From the NCBI GenBank assembly GCA_029262775.1, contig JAJCYR010000056.1, forward strand, positions 62,001 through 126,000: a stretch of DNA of 64,000 nt, in the 5' to 3' direction. A program made the translations under genes and the position numbers. The DNA is from Bacteroidota bacterium. Its GTDB lineage: Bacteria > Bacteroidota > Rhodothermia > Rhodothermales > UBA10348. The notes below the pieces were generated by a model, which did no database searches, had not been told where the DNA came from, and saw only the letters and a program-made list of their open reading frames with translations. The number at the start of each line of letters is the position of its first letter. The first letter of the stretch is position 1. This document shows positions 24,200 to 32,524 of the stretch, one piece after another.

Positions 24200-25317
24200 G
24201 ACGGTTTGCCCTGATTTTTTTGGTGTCGATGCTCGGCTGGGGCGCGGGCCCGCACGGCATGGCTCGTGGACAGGTGGCCCATCAGGAGCGGCTCGTCGCC
24301 GGCTATTACGCCTGGTGGATGACCGACGCGTGGACGGAGATGGACCTCACGCTCTACGATCGTATCCTGTTTTTCACGACGCGGGTTGACTCGAGCGGCT
24401 TCATCCTGACTCGAAACGGGTGGCCCGAGGCGTGGGAAGGCTTCCGCGCGGCGGCTGACAGCGCCGGTACGCGGCTTGTTCCAACGGTAGCCATGATGGA
24501 GCCGGAAACCATTCTGTCGGTCTTCTCGGACAGCAGCCGCTGGCAGCGCCTCGTGCGGGACATCGTCCTCATGGTGGAGGAGGCCGGCAGCCCGGGCCTG
24601 CATCTTGACGTGGAACTCTTTGAGCCTGCGCCGGACGTGGCGGTAACCGGCTTTCATGCCTTCCTGGCGGCCGTGCGCGCAGCGCTGCCGCCTGGGAAAG
24701 AACTCTCGGCGTTTGCCCCGGCGTTTGACGTGAGCGGGCTCTACGGGCTGGAAGCCATTGCGCCCCACATAGATATGTTCTATGTACAGGGATATGACAT
24801 TCACTGGCTGAGCGGGCCCACGGCAGGGCCTGTGGCGCCGCTCGACGGGTGGGGCGGGCGCTCGTGGAAGGACATTGTGGCGCGCTACCGGACGGCGGAA
24901 ATAGCAGATGCCCGCCTCGTCATGACCATACCCTATTACGGATACGAGTGGCCGGTCGCGCACACGGGGTACGGGGCGCCGACTACTGGCGAGGGCCGTA
25001 TCCTGACGTGGGCCCGCGTCGACAGTCTGCGCCTGCCCGATCTTCGTCTCTCGGTCGAGGAACGCCTCGACAAACTGGCCGTGCTGCGCGACACGCTCTC
25101 AGGCAGTCCGTTCTACACGCGTGCCGATTCAGCGGGCGTATACCAGGGCTGGTTCGAGGACGCCGAGAGTCTGGGAGAAAAGCTGGATTTTGTTGCGCGC
25201 GAGCGGCTTGGGGGCATTGCCGTATTCCTGATTGGTTACGACAACGGCCGGTTTACTCCGCTCCTCGAGGCCTTCCGTCGGAGGGCTTCGCCGGATCCGG
25301 GGCGCAGAACTCCGTAA
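24196..25317 (+). CDS. GH18-like exported protein, paralogue 2
   Basis: 373 aa. The N-terminus is a Sec-type signal (RRFALIFLVSMLGWGAG...) without a lipobox Cys. The same barrel as the upstream neighbour follows: GLHLDVELFEP (134-144; Asp138, Glu140), FYVQGYDIHWLSGPTAGP, MTIPYYGYEWP, YQGWFEDAESLGEKLDFV. The two proteins are clear paralogues from a tandem duplication, and translation is coupled by a 4-bp overlap. One is lipid-anchored and the other soluble. The 3' end overlaps the convergent epimerase gene by 65 bp. Confidence 0.82.
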   Translation: MRRFALIFLVSMLGWGAGPHGMARGQVAHQERLVAGYYAWWMTDAWTEMDLTLYDRILFFTTRVDSSGFILTRNGWPEAWEGFRAAADSAGTRLVPTVAMMEPETILSVFSDSSRWQRLVRDIVLMVEEAGSPGLHLDVELFEPAPDVAVTGFHAFLAAVRAALPPGKELSAFAPAFDVSGLYGLEAIAPHIDMFYVQGYDIHWLSGPTAGPVAPLDGWGGRSWKDIVARYRTAEIADARLVMTIPYYGYEWPVAHTGYGAPTTGEGRILTWARVDSLRLPDLRLSVEERLDKLAVLRDTLSGSPFYTRADSAGVYQGWFEDAESLGEKLDFVARERLGGIAVFLIGYDNGRFTPLLEAFRRRASPDPGRRTP

Positions 25318-25687
25318 GCACACCGCCCGCATCTTTCGGGTGCACGAAGAAAATCAGTTTGCCGTCGGCGCCCGCTTTCGGCGCATCGCTGAGCGTCTGC
25401 AGACCCTCGTCCCGCGCCCGCGTCATCATGTCGTCAGCGTCGTCCACGGCGAAGGCCAGATGGTGCAGTCCCGGGCCGCGCTTTTCGATATGACGGGCCA
25501 AGACGCTGTCGGGCGTCACCGCCTCGAGGAGTTCTATTTTGGTGCCGCCAGCATCCAGGAAATACGTGCGCACGCCCTCGGAGGCGACGTCTTCCACTTT
25601 GTAGGGCGTCGCGCCGAAGAGGCGCCGGTAGCGCTCCAGATCGGCCTGGATGTCTGCGCTGGCTATTCCGATGTGTTCAAGATGCAT
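25253..25687 (-). CDS. mce: Methylmalonyl-CoA epimerase (VOC superfamily)
   Basis: 144 aa. It interconverts (R)- and (S)-methylmalonyl-CoA in the propionate/succinate pathway. Glyoxalase-fold signatures: LEHIGIA (His5 metal ligand), GTKIELLEAV, GPGLHHLAFAVDD (second His), and ELL/LTEFC glutamates. The mutase genes are not in this window. The C-terminus overlaps the convergent GH18-like gene by 65 bp, so the last 20 or so residues (DPAKPSDGRPRGAE) are poorly constrained. Confidence 0.92.
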   Translation of the reverse strand: MHLEHIGIASADIQADLERYRRLFGATPYKVEDVASEGVRTYFLDAGGTKIELLEAVTPDSVLARHIEKRGPGLHHLAFAVDDADDMMTRARDEGLQTLSDAPKAGADGKLIFFVHPKDAGGVLTEFCAPDPAKPSDGRPRGAE

Positions 25688-25762
25688 GGTTTGTGTCCGT
25701 CAGGCTGTAGATTACGGGAACCGGATTACGGAAACCGCCCACAGCCATCCAATTCGCTTACC

Positions 25763-26719
25763 ATGCATGTTGTTCTGACCGAAAAGGACTATCAGCGCCC
25801 GGTCATGGTGGCCAGCCTGCTCGTGGCCGCGTTGATGCTCGTGGGAAAGCTGTCAGCCTGGCACATTACCGGTTCGGCGGCCATTTTTTCCGATGCGCTG
25901 GAATCGGTGATTCACCTGTTTGCAACTGGTTTTGCAGGCTACAGCCTCTGGCTCTCTCAGCAGCCGGCCGATGCCACGCATCCGTACGGACACGGCAAGG
26001 TGGCCTACGTTTCGTCGGGTTTTGAGGGGGCACTGATTGCCATTGCGGCCATTTCCATTCTGTATACGGCCATTCTGGACCTGCTGCAGGGTCCCGAATT
26101 GCAGCGTCTGGGAGTGGGACTCTGGATTACGGGCGGTCTTGCGGTGGTGAACGCGGTTCTGGGTGGGGTGCTGGTCCGGACAGGTCGCAAGCACCGGAGT
26201 GTGGTGCTCGAGGCCAATGGGCAACATGTTCTTACCGATGTATGGACGAGCGTGGGAGTGCTCGTCGGGCTGGGACTCGTGATCGTCACCGGCTGGCTTT
26301 GGATGGATCCGGTGATGGCGATTTTTGTGGCGCTGAACATTCTGTGGACGGCGTTTTCACTCGTCAAGCGGTCGGTGAACGGACTCATGGAGGCGGCCGA
26401 TCCCGAGGAGACGGAACGTATTCGATCGCTGCTCGACGAGGCGGTGGAGAAGGGAATAGTCAGGGGTTACCATCAACTCCGCCACCGGCGCATCAATCAC
26501 GAAGTATGGATTGAATACCACCTGCTGTTCCGGGGCGACGTGAGCGTAATGGATGCCCACGACCAGAGTCACCGCGTGGAAGATGCCATGCACAAGTTGT
26601 TTCCGGGTGACATTGTGGTTACAACGGCGCACCTCGAACCGGCCGAGCACGACGTGGCGCACCAGGACCGGCGCCCGGAACCGGTCGATGTTCTGGAAAA
26701 GCAGGTTGACAGACGCTGA
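25763..26719 (+). CDS. Cation diffusion facilitator transporter (CDF)
   Basis: 318 aa from ATG 25763. Six membrane helices (about 12-200) and a C-terminal cytoplasmic domain (about 205-300). The TM2 metal site is FSDALESVIHLF, with Asp44 kept but the usual second Asp replaced by His51. HPYGHGK is conserved, and the TM5 site is HVLTDVWTS. It effluxes divalent metal (Zn, Fe or Mn) in exchange for protons; the altered TM2 site makes specificity hard to predict. One base separates its stop from the FAD oxidoreductase ATG, so it is the first gene of a plus-strand run. Confidence 0.9.
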   Translation: MHVVLTEKDYQRPVMVASLLVAALMLVGKLSAWHITGSAAIFSDALESVIHLFATGFAGYSLWLSQQPADATHPYGHGKVAYVSSGFEGALIAIAAISILYTAILDLLQGPELQRLGVGLWITGGLAVVNAVLGGVLVRTGRKHRSVVLEANGQHVLTDVWTSVGVLVGLGLVIVTGWLWMDPVMAIFVALNILWTAFSLVKRSVNGLMEAADPEETERIRSLLDEAVEKGIVRGYHQLRHRRINHEVWIEYHLLFRGDVSVMDAHDQSHRVEDAMHKLFPGDIVVTTAHLEPAEHDVAHQDRRPEPVDVLEKQVDRR

Positions 26720-26720
26720 C

Positions 26721-28112
26721 ATGACACCAATATTTAGGACAGATCTTCTGATTGTCGGAGGAACGGCCGCCGGGACGGCGGCGGCGGCTGCGGCGCGCCG
26801 GGCGGCGCCCGGCGCGCGCATTCTGCTCGTGGACAAGGGGCAGGACCTGGCTTACAGCACGTGCGAACTGCCCATGTATGCGGGGGGGCAGATCGCAAAC
26901 GAAGAGGCGCTCGTGCGCTACACGCCCGAAGCGTTCGCTGCCGCCTTCGGCGTGGACGTCTGGACGGGCGCCGAAGTGGTGGCGTTCGGGCCCCGTGACC
27001 GGAGCGCGCGCCTCGCCGATGGGCGCAGCGTGTCGTGGCAACGCCTTATCCTGGCCGTCGGCGCCCGCGCGCATATCCCGGATTTCGCTCTGCTTGGGCC
27101 GGGCGTATTCGTGCTCCGCACGCTGGACGATGCGCGCCGTATTCGTGACAGGTTCCATTCCGCTCCTCCCGCGCACGTGGTGGTTATTGGCGCCGGTTAC
27201 ACTGGACTGGAGGCGGCCGCGGCGCTCGGCCACGACATTCGGGTGAGTATTGTGGCGCCCGGTGGGCGGCTCTTGCCGTCGGGTCTGTCCGAGCCGCTGT
27301 CGCGCGTCGTGGCCGGGCGCCTTACGGCGGGCGGCCGGATGACCATCCGGGCCGCCCGCGCGACGGGGCTCGACAGAGCCCCGGACGGCCGCCCCTTGGC
27401 GGTCCGAACCGACGATGGTGAAAAAATTGGCTGCGGCGCTGTCATTGTGGCCACTGGAATCCGTCCCAACACGGAGGTGGCCACTTCGCTCGGGCTGCGC
27501 CTGGATGACATCGGAGCCATCCGGGTGACCACCGCCATGCGGACCAACAAGCCACACGTCTGGGCCTCGGGCGACTGCGCGGCCATTCCGGAAGCCATTA
27601 CGGGGCGTCCCCGCTGGATTCCCCTGGCCATGAACGCGTTCCGCACGGGCCGCGTGGCCGGGCGGAATGCGGTTTTCTCGCTCGCACCCTCCGGTGGCCG
27701 CCCGGCCACGCTTGCGCCCGCTGTGGCCGCTTTTGCGGTTCGGCTGGCCGGCCTCGACCTGGCCCACGCCGGATTGCGCCTCGAAGAAGCCCTCGCCGCC
27801 GGATTCACCGCCGAGGCCGTGGATATCGTCGGCGCCAGCCATTCGCGCACGCTCGGCGGCCAGGATGTGCACGTGCGCCTGGTGTTCGACGCGCGCAAGG
27901 GGCTGCTTTTGGGGGCGGAAACCGTCGGCCCGCCCGGTAGCGCACTGCGCATGAACACCGTCGCCGCGCTTCTGCGTCTGGGCGCCAGCGTCGACGACCT
28001 CGAAGCATCCGACACCGTATACCATCCGGACGTATCGCCGCTTCACGACCCGCTCCGGGTGGCCGCGCGTACGGCCCAGAAGCTGCTCGCCCGTTCACCT
28101 GTCGCCCGGTAA
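26721..28112 (+). CDS. FAD-dependent pyridine nucleotide-disulfide oxidoreductase (CoA-disulfide reductase/Nox family)
   Basis: 463 aa from ATG 26721. N-terminal FAD-binding IVGGTAAGTAA, a single redox-type Cys48 in YSTCELPMYAGG, the matching position of the active Cys in CoA-disulfide reductases and NADH oxidases. NAD(P)H motif VVIGAGYTGLEAAAAL, then WASGDCAAI with the FAD ribityl Asp, and a C-terminal dimerisation domain with VYHPDVSPLHDPL. Substrate (CoA disulfide, persulfide, O2) not decidable. Coupled to the CDF gene and followed 2 bp later by rsmB. Confidence 0.88.
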   Translation: MTPIFRTDLLIVGGTAAGTAAAAAARRAAPGARILLVDKGQDLAYSTCELPMYAGGQIANEEALVRYTPEAFAAAFGVDVWTGAEVVAFGPRDRSARLADGRSVSWQRLILAVGARAHIPDFALLGPGVFVLRTLDDARRIRDRFHSAPPAHVVVIGAGYTGLEAAAALGHDIRVSIVAPGGRLLPSGLSEPLSRVVAGRLTAGGRMTIRAARATGLDRAPDGRPLAVRTDDGEKIGCGAVIVATGIRPNTEVATSLGLRLDDIGAIRVTTAMRTNKPHVWASGDCAAIPEAITGRPRWIPLAMNAFRTGRVAGRNAVFSLAPSGGRPATLAPAVAAFAVRLAGLDLAHAGLRLEEALAAGFTAEAVDIVGASHSRTLGGQDVHVRLVFDARKGLLLGAETVGPPGSALRMNTVAALLRLGASVDDLEASDTVYHPDVSPLHDPLRVAARTAQKLLARSPVAR

Positions 28113-28114
28113 TT

Positions 28115-29494
28115 ATGGGAATGCACGCACGAAAAGAAGCCGTATTACAACTCCTCCGGGATGAGGAGTCCGGGGCGTATGCCGGACACGCCCGGCGGCG
28201 AAAGGGAGGAGACGCCGCCGATGAGCGGCACATCACCGACATGGTTGCGGGCGTTGTCCGCTGGCGGCGGCGGCTCGATTTTATTATCGATGCATTCTAC
28301 AGCGGCAGCCCCAGCGACCTTGATCCCCGCATCCGCATGGTGCTTCGTCTGGCGCTCCATGACCTGCTCATTGCCGGCACGCCGCCGCACGCTGCCGTAC
28401 ACGAGGCGGTCGATGTGACCCGGAACCTTGTCCACAAGGGGGCGGCTGGCCTCGTCAACGGCGTACTCCGCGCCACACTCCGCGCGGCGTCCCTGCCCGA
28501 GCCCGACACCGGCTCGCGGGTGAGCGACCTTGCCATCTGGTACTCGCACCCGGACTGGATGGTGCGGCGATGGCTCTGGCGCTGGCCCGAAGAGGACGTC
28601 ATCCGCCTGCTCGAATACAACAACGCGCGGCCGTCCTGGGGCATCCACGACACAGGACTCACGCCGAGCGACCGGGCAGCCCTCGGCGAGGAAGGAAAAG
28701 ACTACGCCGTATCGACGCTCGTGCCGGGCTTTCTGCGAACCCATGCCACGCAGGGCCTCGTTCGCAGCGGAGCTCTCTCGGAGGGCCGGGCCCGCGTACA
28801 GGACGAAGCCGCGGCGCTCGTCGTCCACACCTTCGAAGATGTGCTCTCCGATGATTCGCGTGAAAGGTTCCTCCTCGACGTCTGCGCCGCCCCGGGCGGT
28901 AAGGCCATTTATGCCGCGCTCCTTGCTCGCGCTCCCCTGCGCGTTGTAGCCACGGATCTGCACGCCGGCCGCACCCGCCTGATTGAAAAAGTCGTCCGAG
29001 CCCACGACCTGCAAGACACAGGCAATCCCTCCGCATCGACCGTGGAATGCCGCGTCATGGATGCCACCATGCCCCATGACGACCTCCATTGGCAGGCCGA
29101 CGTGGTATTGGTCGATGCTCCCTGCTCGGGGCTCGGCGTTCTCGCCCGGCGCGCCGACGCACGATGGAAGCGCACAGAGGAGGACCTGGCCACACTCGTC
29201 CAGTTGCAGGCTGACATCCTGCATGGCGCCGCGTGCTGTGTGCGGCCCGGAGGTCTGCTTGTTTACAGCACGTGTACCATCGAGCCCGAAGAAAACGAGC
29301 TTCAGGTGGCCGAATTTCTGGACGAGCATCCGGAATTTCACCGTGAGGCCGTACCTTCGTCGTTTCCGCGGACCGCGGACGGCGATTACCTCAGCCTGCC
29401 GCAGCACACCGGAATGGATGGCGCGTACGCCGCCCGGCTGCGCCGCCAGGCTGCGCGGCCAGAACTGAACCTGAATGGTCTCGTAAAAATGTAA
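28115..29494 (+). CDS. rsmB: 16S rRNA m5C methyltransferase RsmB-like (NusB domain + RsmB)
   Basis: 459 aa. A NusB-like RNA-binding helical domain spans about 5-135 (VVRWRRRLDFIID, AVHEAVDVTRNLVHKGAAGLVNGVLR). A SAM methyltransferase domain follows (LLDVCAAPGGKA, VVATDLH, DVVLVDAPCSGLGVL with one Cys, VYSTCTIEPEEN with the catalytic Cys). It methylates C967 of 16S rRNA in E. coli. Full length for RsmB/Sun. A second NOL1/NOP2-type methyltransferase lies at 32485-34011. Confidence 0.93.
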   Translation: MGMHARKEAVLQLLRDEESGAYAGHARRRKGGDAADERHITDMVAGVVRWRRRLDFIIDAFYSGSPSDLDPRIRMVLRLALHDLLIAGTPPHAAVHEAVDVTRNLVHKGAAGLVNGVLRATLRAASLPEPDTGSRVSDLAIWYSHPDWMVRRWLWRWPEEDVIRLLEYNNARPSWGIHDTGLTPSDRAALGEEGKDYAVSTLVPGFLRTHATQGLVRSGALSEGRARVQDEAAALVVHTFEDVLSDDSRERFLLDVCAAPGGKAIYAALLARAPLRVVATDLHAGRTRLIEKVVRAHDLQDTGNPSASTVECRVMDATMPHDDLHWQADVVLVDAPCSGLGVLARRADARWKRTEEDLATLVQLQADILHGAACCVRPGGLLVYSTCTIEPEENELQVAEFLDEHPEFHREAVPSSFPRTADGDYLSLPQHTGMDGAYAARLRRQAARPELNLNGLVKM

Positions 29495-29619
29495 CAATGA
29501 AAGTTACATTTAATGTGCTCTCAGACGGGAGGGCAAATCGCTGTCCCCACCGAAACCTGCAGGGGAATGGGGCATACGCCACGCAATCCGAATGCCTGGA
29601 AACCCGTCCTATATTCTTC

Positions 29620-30711
29620 ATGCGCCCAGTCAAAACCGCCTTTCCGGCCTCACTTGCCCTGCTTCTTGTGGCAAGCCTTGTAACTGCGCCAGCCGCGTCG
29701 GGTCAGCGCATTGCCAAATACGGGGCCGACTTCCTGGCCGGCGGTGTGGGTGCGCGGGCGCTGGGAATGGGGGGTGCGTTCGTGGCATCGGCCAATGACG
29801 TGCACGCCAGCTACTGGAATCCAGCAGGCCTCCGGGGGGTCAAAACGCCGGAAATCGCCTACATGCACGCTGAGCGCTTTGCCGGTGTAGTGAGCTTTGA
29901 CTACGCTGCCTACGCCTGGCCGCTCTCGGACCAGTCATCCGTCTCGCTGTCTTTCTTTCGCAGCGGCGTGAACGATATCAAGAACACGCTGGATGCCTGG
30001 GATGCAGCCCGTAACCAACCCATCCCCAACCCCGAGAGCAGGATTACCACCTTTTCGGCCACCGACTACGCATTCTTTTTCGGATACGGTCGGGATGCCG
30101 GTGAGAATATGCGCATTGGCGCGACGGCCAAGATCATCCGCCGCTCCATCGGTGACTTTGCCGATGCCTGGGGGTACAGTTTCGACGTCGGGGCGCAGTA
30201 CCACCGCGGCCCGTGGCAATTCGGCGCGACGGTTCAGGACATTTCGACCATGCTGCAGAGCTGGTCGGTGAATGACGGCTCGCTCACGAGCCTCGTCGAA
30301 GTCTTTGGCGACGACATGCCCGAGGGCGGCACGGAGCTCGTGCTTCCCGTCATCCGGCTCGGCGCAGCCCGCGCAGCACCGATCGGGCAGGGCGAACTCC
30401 GCGTGGAGACGGACCTCGACGTAGCGTTTGATGGCCAGCAGGCCAATGCCTTTTCAGCGGGTGAAACGTCCTACCATCCCCGCGTGGGCGCCGAATATAC
30501 CTTCCGCGACATGGTATCGGTCCGGGCCGGCCTGAGCCGTATCCAGGACACCGATGCCGAGGGCCTCGACCTCACGCCCACCCTCGGTGCGGGCGTGCAC
30601 GTCGACCGCATCCACCTGGATTACGGGTTCGGCGATTTTGCAGGTCTGGTGTCGGATCTCGGATATTCCCACAGAATATCCCTGAACTTTCGCTTCGCCG
30701 CCCGAGAATGA
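29620..30711 (+). CDS. PorV/PorQ-type outer-membrane beta-barrel protein
   Basis: 363 aa from ATG 29620. Sec signal peptide with cleavage near PAASGQ. The mature start KYGADFLAGGVGARALGMGGAFVASANDVHASYWNPAGL is the typical PorV/FadL-like N-terminus. Alternating beta strands follow, ending HRISLNFRF. Known PorV proteins act with the type IX secretion system; many paralogues are generic porins, so T9SS function is not claimed. The frame upstream to 29497 has no family features. Its stop overlaps the next ATG (ATGA). Confidence 0.88.
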   Translation: MRPVKTAFPASLALLLVASLVTAPAASGQRIAKYGADFLAGGVGARALGMGGAFVASANDVHASYWNPAGLRGVKTPEIAYMHAERFAGVVSFDYAAYAWPLSDQSSVSLSFFRSGVNDIKNTLDAWDAARNQPIPNPESRITTFSATDYAFFFGYGRDAGENMRIGATAKIIRRSIGDFADAWGYSFDVGAQYHRGPWQFGATVQDISTMLQSWSVNDGSLTSLVEVFGDDMPEGGTELVLPVIRLGAARAAPIGQGELRVETDLDVAFDGQQANAFSAGETSYHPRVGAEYTFRDMVSVRAGLSRIQDTDAEGLDLTPTLGAGVHVDRIHLDYGFGDFAGLVSDLGYSHRISLNFRFAARE

Positions 30712-31715
30712 CACCCCGCAATGTGGCTCTCATTGTGCCGCTCTACAACGAGGAGGCGCTGACAGGCATCCTCGTGCGCGAAATCGAGGCTTTTCGCCGC
30801 ACGCGGCCTGAAGTGCAGGAAATCCTGCTCATTGACGATGGCAGCCGGGATGCCACGTTCCGCCAGTTGGTGCGCCTTACCGAGGGACTTGACGGATACA
30901 CACTCGTCCGTTTCTCGCGCAATTTCGGTCACCAACTCGCCGTGACCGCCGGGCTGGACCTTGCGACGGCCGATGCCGCGGTCATCATGGACGCTGACCT
31001 GCAGGATCCACTCGACGTGGCCGGGCAGATGATTGACAAATGGAAGGAGGGCTATGACGTAGTGTACGGTATTCGCCGCGAGCGGGGCGGGATGTCGTTT
31101 ACCGAGCGCTGGTCGGCCCGTTTGTTTTACCGGGTATTCCGCAGGTTTTCCGGGGTCGATGCGCCGCTCGACGCCGGAGATTTCCGCCTCGTGTCCCGGC
31201 GTGTGATGGATGCGTGGAAAGGGCTTTCCGAGCAGCAGCCGTATGTTCGCGGTCTCATTGCGTGGCTTGGGTTCAACCAGACGGGCATTGAATACGACCG
31301 TCCGGAGCGCGTGGCGGGCACGTCGAAGTACCCGATGGTCAAGCGCCTGCAACTCGCTCTCGATGGGCTCGCCTCGTTTTCAGCGCAGCCGCTGCGCCTG
31401 GCCGTGCGACTCGGGCTGCTGCTTGCTGCGGGTTCGATCGCGGGGCTCCTGTGGGTACTCGTAACGAAGTATGTGCTGGGAACAGCCATCACGGGCTGGG
31501 CATCGCTTATTTTCGTGGGCTTCTTTTTTGGCGGCCTGCAGCTGTTCTTCCTCGGCGTGGTGGGTTCCTACCTCGCCCGCGTCTACGACGAAGTGAAGGA
31601 CCGGCCGCGCTACGTGGTGCAGGACATGCGTAGTAGCCGCGGGCAGGCTGTTGGCGCTGCCATGCCGGAGCAAAATGCAGGGGCTGTGGTAGGAGAGGAG
31701 CCTACGAAACATTGA
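30708..31715 (+). CDS. GT2 glycosyltransferase, polyprenol-phosphate type (GtrB/ArnC-like)
   Basis: 335 aa. GT-A fold: ALIVPLYNEE, LIDDGSRD, then DADLQDP (the DxD metal motif). After about residue 230 there are two membrane helices (LGLLLAAGSIAGLLWVLV; GWASLIFVGFFFGGLQLFFLGVVGSYLARVYDE). This is the layout of transferases moving a sugar from a nucleotide donor to a polyprenyl phosphate. ATGA overlap with the porin gene. The acceptor pathway is not evident in this window. Confidence 0.92.
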   Translation: MTPRNVALIVPLYNEEALTGILVREIEAFRRTRPEVQEILLIDDGSRDATFRQLVRLTEGLDGYTLVRFSRNFGHQLAVTAGLDLATADAAVIMDADLQDPLDVAGQMIDKWKEGYDVVYGIRRERGGMSFTERWSARLFYRVFRRFSGVDAPLDAGDFRLVSRRVMDAWKGLSEQQPYVRGLIAWLGFNQTGIEYDRPERVAGTSKYPMVKRLQLALDGLASFSAQPLRLAVRLGLLLAAGSIAGLLWVLVTKYVLGTAITGWASLIFVGFFFGGLQLFFLGVVGSYLARVYDEVKDRPRYVVQDMRSSRGQAVGAAMPEQNAGAVVGEEPTKH

Positions 31716-31750
31716 CACGCCCGCTTGACACGTCCGCTTGACATGCCCAC
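31712..31750. repeat. Three tandem 13-mers beginning TTGACA, upstream of tonB
   Basis: TTGACACGCCCGC, TTGACACGTCCGC and TTGACATGCCCAC follow one another with an exact 13-bp period (31712, 31725, 31738). The last TTGACA has TATTCA 17 bp downstream (31761-31766), a -35/-10-like spacing, but that would start transcription at or just after the tonB ATG (31766). The repeat also overlaps the upstream stop codon. Promoter function is only possible, not shown. Confidence 0.7.
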
Positions 31751-31765
31751 CCGGGTGACATATTC

Positions 31766-32524
31766 ATGACACAGCTGAAAAAGGAAGACTGGACAGGCAT
31801 TGCGGCCAGCGGTCTGGTGCATGCACTGCTCCTGCTAATGCTGGCGTTTATGACCACGTCGCCACCCGAGGAACAGCCGGTCGGGTTCATGGAGGTGGAA
31901 TTCGGTCCGTTTGCCGAGGGGAGGCCGCAGCCGCGGGCACCGAAAACCCCGGTCCCCGAGCCCGAGCCCGAGCCCGAGCAGGAAGAGGTGCCGCCCACCG
32001 ATGTACCGGATGAGGCCAAGCCCGTGGAGTTACCGGATCCGGTGGCCGAGGTGGCTTCGGACGACGTGATCGAGGAGCCGGAAACCGACGTGATTGCTCC
32101 CGAGGAGCAGCAGAAGGAGGAGGTCGATGAAGAACCCGCTGACGAGATAGAGCCGCCCCGGGACGTGGTGCGGCCGCTCGGAAGCGGATCACTGACCGAT
32201 GACACCGCGCCGTCGACCGGTGATTCGGGGCGAGGCACCGACGAGGCGGCGGCCGCGCCGTTCCAGATTGAAGGGCTCAACCGGTCGCCGGTGGCGACCC
32301 CACTGCCGGTCTATGCCGAACAGGTCAACGCGGACATCCGGGTACGCATCACGGTCAATCCACAAGGTCGTATTGTACAGCGCATTCCGCTCATGAAGGG
32401 CAACCCGGCGCTCGAGCGCGCAGTCATGGATGCGCTGCTGACGTGGCAGTTCAATCCGTTGCCTCCCAATGCGCCACAGGAAAATCAGACAGGCGTGATA
32501 TCGTTCCGATTCAGGCTGCGCTGA
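31766..32524 (+). CDS. TonB-like energy transducer
   Basis: 252 aa. An N-terminal membrane anchor (GIAASGLVHALLLLMLAFM) precedes a long Pro/Glu-rich periplasm-spanning linker (PEPEPEPE, about 60-150). The TonB C-terminal domain is at about 165-252 (NADIRVRITVNPQGRIVQRIPLMKGNPALERAVMDALLTWQFNPLP). It links inner-membrane energy to outer-membrane receptors; ExbB/ExbD are not seen here. The last 40 bp overlap the convergent methyltransferase gene. Confidence 0.88.
   Translation: MTQLKKEDWTGIAASGLVHALLLLMLAFMTTSPPEEQPVGFMEVEFGPFAEGRPQPRAPKTPVPEPEPEPEQEEVPPTDVPDEAKPVELPDPVAEVASDDVIEEPETDVIAPEEQQKEEVDEEPADEIEPPRDVVRPLGSGSLTDDTAPSTGDSGRGTDEAAAAPFQIEGLNRSPVATPLPVYAEQVNADIRVRITVNPQGRIVQRIPLMKGNPALERAVMDALLTWQFNPLPPNAPQENQTGVISFRFRLR

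Noticed and set aside
26619-28046. 475-codon open frame on the minus strand
   Set aside because: Antisense to the FAD oxidoreductase, which has full catalytic motifs; shadow of high-GC third positions.
28145-29497. 450-codon open frame on the minus strand
   Set aside because: Antisense to rsmB; composition is non-protein-like.
31712-31750. Three 13-bp tandem units as a possible CRISPR remnant
   Set aside because: Units are contiguous with no spacers and are too short; reported as a simple tandem repeat.
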